Source: a virus. From it: a DNA stretch of 35,725 nt. Positions 32,376 to 35,725 of this stretch are shown piece after piece (the first letter of the stretch is position 1; each line of letters opens with the position of its first letter). Below the pieces are notes generated by a model, which saw only the letters and a program-made list of their open reading frames with translations, had not been told where the DNA came from and searched no databases. The translations under genes were made by a program, and so were the position numbers. The stretch lies in IMG/VR virus record IMGVR_UViG_3300030044_000049, positions 1 to 35,725 of that record. One strand, given 5' to 3'.

Positions 32376-32711
32376 TTAAGATTGAATCTCTGATATGAAT
32401 ATTATACCATCATTCGAATCGGTGTTAGTATCTTGCAGTTTTCTCTTAGCATAGTAGGAAGCATTCCATGCCTTCACTTGTTCTGGATGCTCTTTCTTCC
32501 ATCTAGTGTTCCAGGCATTAGCTTTCTCAGGATTGTTGCGCTTCCATTTTCTAGCATACTCCAAGCTCTTATCCTTGTTGTTGGCATACCATTCAGCGTT
32601 AAGCTCTTTCCTGCATGCCTTGCACTGAACTGCTAGTTTATCAGTGGTTGTAGGATGAGCGTAGTACTCTGTGGGCTCTTTATCTTGCTGGCATCTTGGA
32701 CACGTTTTCAT
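32376..32711 (-). CDS. Zinc-binding protein related to HNH N-terminal region
   Basis: A 111-residue protein. It begins MKTCPRCQQDKEPTEYY with a second CKAC, the same start as the HNH gene at 27015 (MKTCNKCKENKQLSEFY). A basic repeated helix follows (KWKRNNPEKANAWNTRWKKE). The HNH catalytic core is absent, so it is a truncated or DNA-binding-only relative. The ATG overlaps the stop of the upstream gene at 32708. It may be a relic or a DNA-binding moron. Confidence 0.65.
   Translation of the reverse strand: MKTCPRCQQDKEPTEYYAHPTTTDKLAVQCKACRKELNAEWYANNKDKSLEYARKWKRNNPEKANAWNTRWKKEHPEQVKAWNASYYAKRKLQDTNTDSNDGIIFISEIQS
32401..32409 (-). promoter_or_regulatory. Extended -10 promoter on minus strand
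   Basis: Read on the minus strand this is TGGTATAAT, a perfect extended -10, about 40 bases before the ATG at 32361. No good -35 is seen 17 bases further upstream. It lies inside the 3' end of the zinc-protein gene. Confidence 0.6.
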
Positions 32712-32908
32712 GGATTTTCCTTTCTTGATTCTATTTTCTTTATTAATACTGATTTTTCTTCATCAGAATGATGCTTAGATTTTTTTATCATATGTATTAA
32801 ATGATTGGTTACACTTTTATTGAACTCTTCTTTATCTTGTTCAGCTGTTGTGTTGCCTAGTAACATAGGTAACACAAATATTAAGAATAATAAAATCATC
32901 CAACTCAT
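32708..32908 (-). CDS. Small signal-anchored protein, minus strand
   Basis: A 66-residue protein with AAGGAGATATTTGT before the ATG. Residues 1-17 are hydrophobic (MSWMILLFLIFVLPMLLG) as a signal peptide or anchor. The rest is a charged Lys/Glu/His helix (KKSKHHSDEEKSVLIKKIES). No lipobox Cys is seen. It may be periplasmic or envelope-attached, with a spanin or exclusion role possible but unproven. It is coupled to the zinc-protein gene by ATGA. Confidence 0.6.
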   Translation of the reverse strand: MSWMILLFLIFVLPMLLGNTTAEQDKEEFNKSVTNHLIHMIKKSKHHSDEEKSVLIKKIESRKENP

Positions 32909-32944
32909 ACAAATATCTCCTTAGATCTGTTTCTCTCTAAGGGT

Positions 32945-32953
32945 ATTATACCA
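32945..32953 (-). promoter_or_regulatory. Extended -10 promoter on minus strand
   Basis: On the minus strand this is TGGTATAAT, preceded by TA. It lies 37 bases before the ATG at 32908 and directly downstream of the stop of the 33185 gene. It matches the one at 32401-32409. Confidence 0.6.
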
Positions 32954-32963
32954 TACAGATGAA

Positions 32964-33185
32964 TTAGGTAGTAGCATCAAGTTCTGCAAGAATGTCATTT
33001 AGAATGCTGTCATGATGCCACCTGCTAGTGCTTTCCACTGTTACTGTAAATTTATTCTGCTCATTGATACTGTTTAGGTGCTTGATCCTCCAGAGCCTCT
33101 TGTATTCTCTCACCTTTGTCCTGTTCTGTTCACGCCATTTCTTATGGTATTCTCTGTGATATTCGGGGTTTGAAGTATTATTCAA
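32964..33185 (-). CDS. Small basic protein with TTG start, minus strand
   Basis: A 73-residue protein starting at TTG, with AAGGAG 8 bases upstream. It has basic Tyr/Trp-rich helices (YHREYHKKWREQNRTKVREY, then KRLWRIKHL) resembling the middle of the HNH and zinc proteins at 27015 and 32376. It lacks the zinc and HNH motifs. It is probably a decayed or nucleic-acid-binding fragment of that group. Confidence 0.55.
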   Translation of the reverse strand: MNNTSNPEYHREYHKKWREQNRTKVREYKRLWRIKHLNSINEQNKFTVTVESTSRWHHDSILNDILAELDATT

Positions 33186-33206
33186 CCGTGTCTCTCCTTA
33201 GTTTAT

Positions 33207-33223
33207 ATTACACCATCCTATAC
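33207..33223 (-). promoter_or_regulatory. Extended -10 promoter overlapping 14-bp motif copy 3
   Basis: On the minus strand this gives TGGTGTAAT, an extended -10 about 20-30 bases before the TTG at 33185. The motif ACACCATCCTATAC (33210-33223) overlaps it and is also upstream of the plus-strand gene at 33273, so it may serve both directions. Confidence 0.5.
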
Positions 33224-33235
33224 AGTAATAATACA

Positions 33236-33256
33236 TAAGTGATAGATCATCACTTA
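33236..33256. promoter_or_regulatory. Palindrome in the divergent intergenic region
   Basis: TAAGTGAT, 5 bases, ATCACTTA: a perfect 8-bp inverted repeat just before the plus-strand ribosome site. It shares AAGTGA/TCACTT halves with the palindrome at 4383-4399. It may be an operator, or a hairpin in the leader of the 33273 gene. Confidence 0.45.
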
Positions 33257-33272
33257 ATACACTGGAGATCCC

Positions 33273-33689
33273 ATGAGTACTAGAACTGGCCTACACCCGC
33301 AGATAGTTATCCCAAGTCCACAAGGTAGTCCAGCAAACGGAGCCTCTATGGCTGCCAACATCACTAGTGCTCCTACGATTCTTCAATCATTAACAGGTAT
33401 TAGCTATAGTCTGTCATGGACTGGCTCAAGTCCTGTTGGTACAGCCTCTGTGCAGGTGTCTAATGACTTCAGTCTCAATCCTAACGGCACTGTTAATAAT
33501 GCTGGTACTTGGACTACGCTCGAACTCCAAGTGAACGGTTCTCCAGTGAGCTCTATTCCAGTATCAGGAAACACCGGTACTGCCTTCATTGACATACAGA
33601 AAACGATGGCCTATGCAATACAACTGGTATATACTGCTGCTTCTGGAACTGGTACTCTACAAGCTATCTGTGTAGCGAAGGTGGCATAA
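33273..33689 (+). CDS. Conserved virion protein, beta-rich
   Basis: A 138-residue protein with GGAG before the ATG. It is beta-rich with ILQSLTGISYSLSWTGSSPV, TASVQVSNDFSLNPNGTVNN and GTAFIDIQKTMAYAIQLVYT. This sequence type is often seen beside fibre genes in podoviruses and resembles small structural or fibre-associated proteins. It is expected to be in the virion. Exact role unknown. Confidence 0.68.
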   Translation: MSTRTGLHPQIVIPSPQGSPANGASMAANITSAPTILQSLTGISYSLSWTGSSPVGTASVQVSNDFSLNPNGTVNNAGTWTTLELQVNGSPVSSIPVSGNTGTAFIDIQKTMAYAIQLVYTAASGTGTLQAICVAKVA

Positions 33690-33690
33690 T

Positions 33691-35493
33691 ATGTCAGGAG
33701 TATATGCTAGTTATCCTTTAAGTGGTGGAAGTAGTGGTACACCTATCATAGAGTATGCAAACTTCGCTGCTTTTCCTAGTGCAGTAGCTGCAGGTAATGG
33801 AGCTTTAGCTCTAGCCTTAGATACAGGAATTCTATATGAATCTAATGGCACAGTGTGGCGAGCAATAGGTGGTCCAGGAACAGCACTTTCTATCGGTACC
33901 ATAGATTCAGGCACACCTAGTGCAAACGGTGCTCATATAGACTCTAATGCACTTATAATGCAGAGTGCGTCAGCGACTGTACCTGGACTTGTCAACGATG
34001 CTGCTCAGACCTTTGCAGGACCAAAAACCTTTAATACTGCTCCCATATTGAACAGCTTAACAGCTTCTCTTCCTTTACAGCTAGATGCTTCCAAGAACAT
34101 CGTGTCTGCAGCCATAGATCTCTCAGGAGCAGAAGCGACGGGTGTTCTAGCTGCAGCTAGATTTCCAGCTCTTACTGGAGATGTCACTACATCTGCTAGC
34201 TCTTTAGCTACCTCCCTAGTTGCTACCTCAAATGCTACACTCACTACTCTATCTGCTCTCACCACTGCTAGTTCTCTAGCAAGCGTTGGAACAATCACTT
34301 CAGGTACATGGAACGCTACCACCATTGCAATAGCTCACGGTGGAACAGGGCAAGTGACAGCTAACGCTGCCTTTGATGCTCTATCTCCTATGACCACTGC
34401 AGGAGACATCGTATACGAAAATGCTACTCCTACGGCTGCACGTTTAGGAATCGGTTCGGCAGGTCAAGTATTAACGGTAGTATCTGGACTTCCTGCATGG
34501 GCAGCACCAGCTACGTCAGGCACGGTGACAAGCGTAGGTATGACAGTGCCAACTTTTCTGTCTGTATCTCCTTCCACCATCACTAGTTCAGGTACCTTCA
34601 GCGTATCTCTGTCAGGAACAGCCTTGCCAGTAGCTAACGGTGGTACAGGACAGACAACTGCAGCTGCTGCCTTCAACGCTCTCAATCCTATGACCACTGC
34701 AGGAGACATCATATACGAAAGCGGGACTGGAAGCTCTTCTAGACTTGCAATTGGTTCTTCAAATCAAGTACTTACGGTAGTATCTGGACTTCCTGTATGG
34801 GCAGCCGCTACTGGCGGTATCACCTCTTTAACTGGAGCTGTCACTGGTTCTGGCTCTGGTGCCGTAGCTACCTCCCTAGTTGCTACCTCAAATGCTACAC
34901 TCACTACTCTATCTGCTCTCACCACTGCTAGTTCCTTAGCTACTGTAGGAACGATCGGAACAGGTGTATGGGCAGGAACAACTGTAGCTGTCGCTCACGG
35001 TGGAACAGGAGTTACTGGAGTAGCTGTTCCAGGAACAAGCGCAGGGATCATTCCCTCCAACGGACTTCCTGGTAATATTACAGGATCTGCCGTACCTGCT
35101 GGAACTATAGGAGAGCTGATAAGATCTACATGGTCAGGAAGTTCCCCTATTTCTTCTGGTGGTATCGCAAACGTAGCTACGATGTCACTTACTCAAGGAA
35201 TTTGGCAGATATTTCAATGCGTTAATATTCAATCAAGTGTTGCAGGAGATTTAACTGCCGTAACTACTAGTATATCTTTTTCTAACGGTGTACAAAATTC
35301 AATGAATCAGTTTCAACATGCAGCAGCTTCTTTTACTGAAATTGCTGGTACTTCTGTTGGTTATGCAGTAATTGGAGCTTCACCAGCTTCGCCAAACGTA
35401 TGGCTTGTAGCCACAGTAACAACTTCAGCTTCCACTTGGATCTTTAACGGTTCAAGCGTTGCTGGGCAATTTTACGCAGTACGCTGCGGATAA
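33691..35493 (+). CDS. Repeat-containing tail fibre
   Basis: A 600-residue protein. The N-terminus has GTPIIEYANFAAFPSAVAAG and a SNGTVWRAIGG attachment-type part. A long Ala/Ser/Thr/Gly shaft follows, with three (A/V)(A/N)HGGTG-like turns and two copies of a module ending LTVVSGLP(A/V)WAA. DNA repeats support this: 34205-34274 equals 34865-34934, and 34387-34500 resembles 34687-34800. The C-terminal 130 residues (TWSGSSPISSGGIANVATMS onward) are likely the receptor-binding tip and end in QFYAVRCG. A variant of this end is present at 1-33. Confidence 0.78.
   Translation: MSGVYASYPLSGGSSGTPIIEYANFAAFPSAVAAGNGALALALDTGILYESNGTVWRAIGGPGTALSIGTIDSGTPSANGAHIDSNALIMQSASATVPGLVNDAAQTFAGPKTFNTAPILNSLTASLPLQLDASKNIVSAAIDLSGAEATGVLAAARFPALTGDVTTSASSLATSLVATSNATLTTLSALTTASSLASVGTITSGTWNATTIAIAHGGTGQVTANAAFDALSPMTTAGDIVYENATPTAARLGIGSAGQVLTVVSGLPAWAAPATSGTVTSVGMTVPTFLSVSPSTITSSGTFSVSLSGTALPVANGGTGQTTAAAAFNALNPMTTAGDIIYESGTGSSSRLAIGSSNQVLTVVSGLPVWAAATGGITSLTGAVTGSGSGAVATSLVATSNATLTTLSALTTASSLATVGTIGTGVWAGTTVAVAHGGTGVTGVAVPGTSAGIIPSNGLPGNITGSAVPAGTIGELIRSTWSGSSPISSGGIANVATMSLTQGIWQIFQCVNIQSSVAGDLTAVTTSISFSNGVQNSMNQFQHAAASFTEIAGTSVGYAVIGASPASPNVWLVATVTTSASTWIFNGSSVAGQFYAVRCG
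34205..34934 (+). repeat. Direct repeats inside the tail-fibre gene
   Basis: A 70-bp exact repeat (34205-34274 and 34865-34934, 660 bp apart) encodes ATSLVATSNATLTTLSALTT. A second pair (from about 34387 and 34687, 300 bp apart) encodes MTTAGDI(V/I)YE and GQVLTVVSGLP-like segments. All shifts keep the frame, so recombination could change shaft length. Confidence 0.85.
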
Positions 35494-35725
35494 CAAAGGA
35501 AAATAACAATGACTCTAACTCCGATTACCAATAGACAAACTCCTAATGATTCTATACTAGACATCAACGGTAGGCAGACATACCTAGGAAATACGTTCAT
35601 TCTTCCTATTAATGGGACAGAGTTATTTGATGAAAATGAACACACACTATGCTTAATTAATAATCCTATAAACAGTGGTAAGGCATTGTTTTTATATGGA
35701 AGAAAAATAGCAAGCACAGATGTGA
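35461..35725. repeat. Right copy of imperfect terminal repeat (contig closure)
   Basis: This is the partner of 1-265. It holds the end of the tail-fibre gene and the first 72 codons of the gene that is complete at 49-960. The encoded residues are almost the same (PDNS against PNDS is the only change noticed), while the DNA differs at many silent sites before the 127-bp exact match. Confidence 0.85.
35510..35725 (+). CDS. Partial copy of the virion-associated protein gene (5' end)
   Basis: The first 72 codons of the same gene as 49-960, cut by the contig end. The ribosome site and start match. It differs at silent positions in the first 30 codons and is identical from 35599. In a circular genome it would join to position 266, so this and the gene at 49 are one gene. 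Confidence 0.75.

Overview
The window is an almost complete genome of a short-tailed (podovirus-like) tailed bacteriophage, assembled as a nearly circular contig. The evidence is a full set of virion genes in compact order: large terminase, portal, scaffold, major capsid, adaptor, tail nozzle, three very Ala/Gln/Gly-rich internal (ejection) proteins, and collar-type and repeat-type tail fibres. No tail tape measure, tail tube or sheath genes are seen. Genes are tightly packed with ATGA or TAATG overlaps and clear Shine-Dalgarno sites, so the host is a bacterium. It cannot be named from the sequence. I see no integrase, repressor, DNA polymerase, RNA polymerase or recognisable endolysin.

Layout. 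1-1470: start of a virion protein gene that also appears truncated at the right end, a coiled-coil membrane protein (holin-like at best) and a 50-residue Cys-rich protein. 1480-4380: replication region with a sigma70-like promoter, a structured leader ending in a terminator-like hairpin, and a winged-helix replication initiator whose coding sequence carries 15 direct and 4 inverted copies of an 8-bp iteron (a lambda O-like arrangement). A companion gene sharing a second repeat family, a 41-residue ORF and a calcineurin-type phosphoesterase follow. 4499-8128: small accessory genes (winged-helix protein, GNAT acetyltransferase, frameshifted endonuclease VII-like HNH gene, probable small terminase). 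8106-16789: terminase, a run of tiny helical proteins, two paralogous small beta proteins, portal, scaffold and major capsid. A 93-residue protein just after the terminase copies the N-terminal arm of the major capsid protein. 16791-17889: terminator, own promoter and a GIY-YIG endonuclease fused to a P-loop kinase-like domain (a moron). 18062-31916: head/tail and internal virion proteins, interrupted by a GNAT gene and an HNH endonuclease gene. 31917-33185: the only minus-strand block, five small genes with extended -10 promoters. 33273-35725: two more fibre-type genes and the start of the gene already seen at position 49.

Contig ends. The last 265 bases repeat the first 265 imperfectly. Bases 35599-35725 equal 139-265 exactly (127 bp), while 1-138 differ from 35461-35598 mostly at silent sites. 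This fits a circular genome of about 35.5 kb closed through an assembler overlap, with the first 138 bases from a sister strain.

How the genes probably work together: the initiator binds its own iterons and recruits the host replisome. Terminase and portal package DNA into a capsid built on the scaffold. The adaptor, nozzle and fibres form the tail. The three internal proteins, which share short x-A-x-G-G-x motifs, are ejected at infection.
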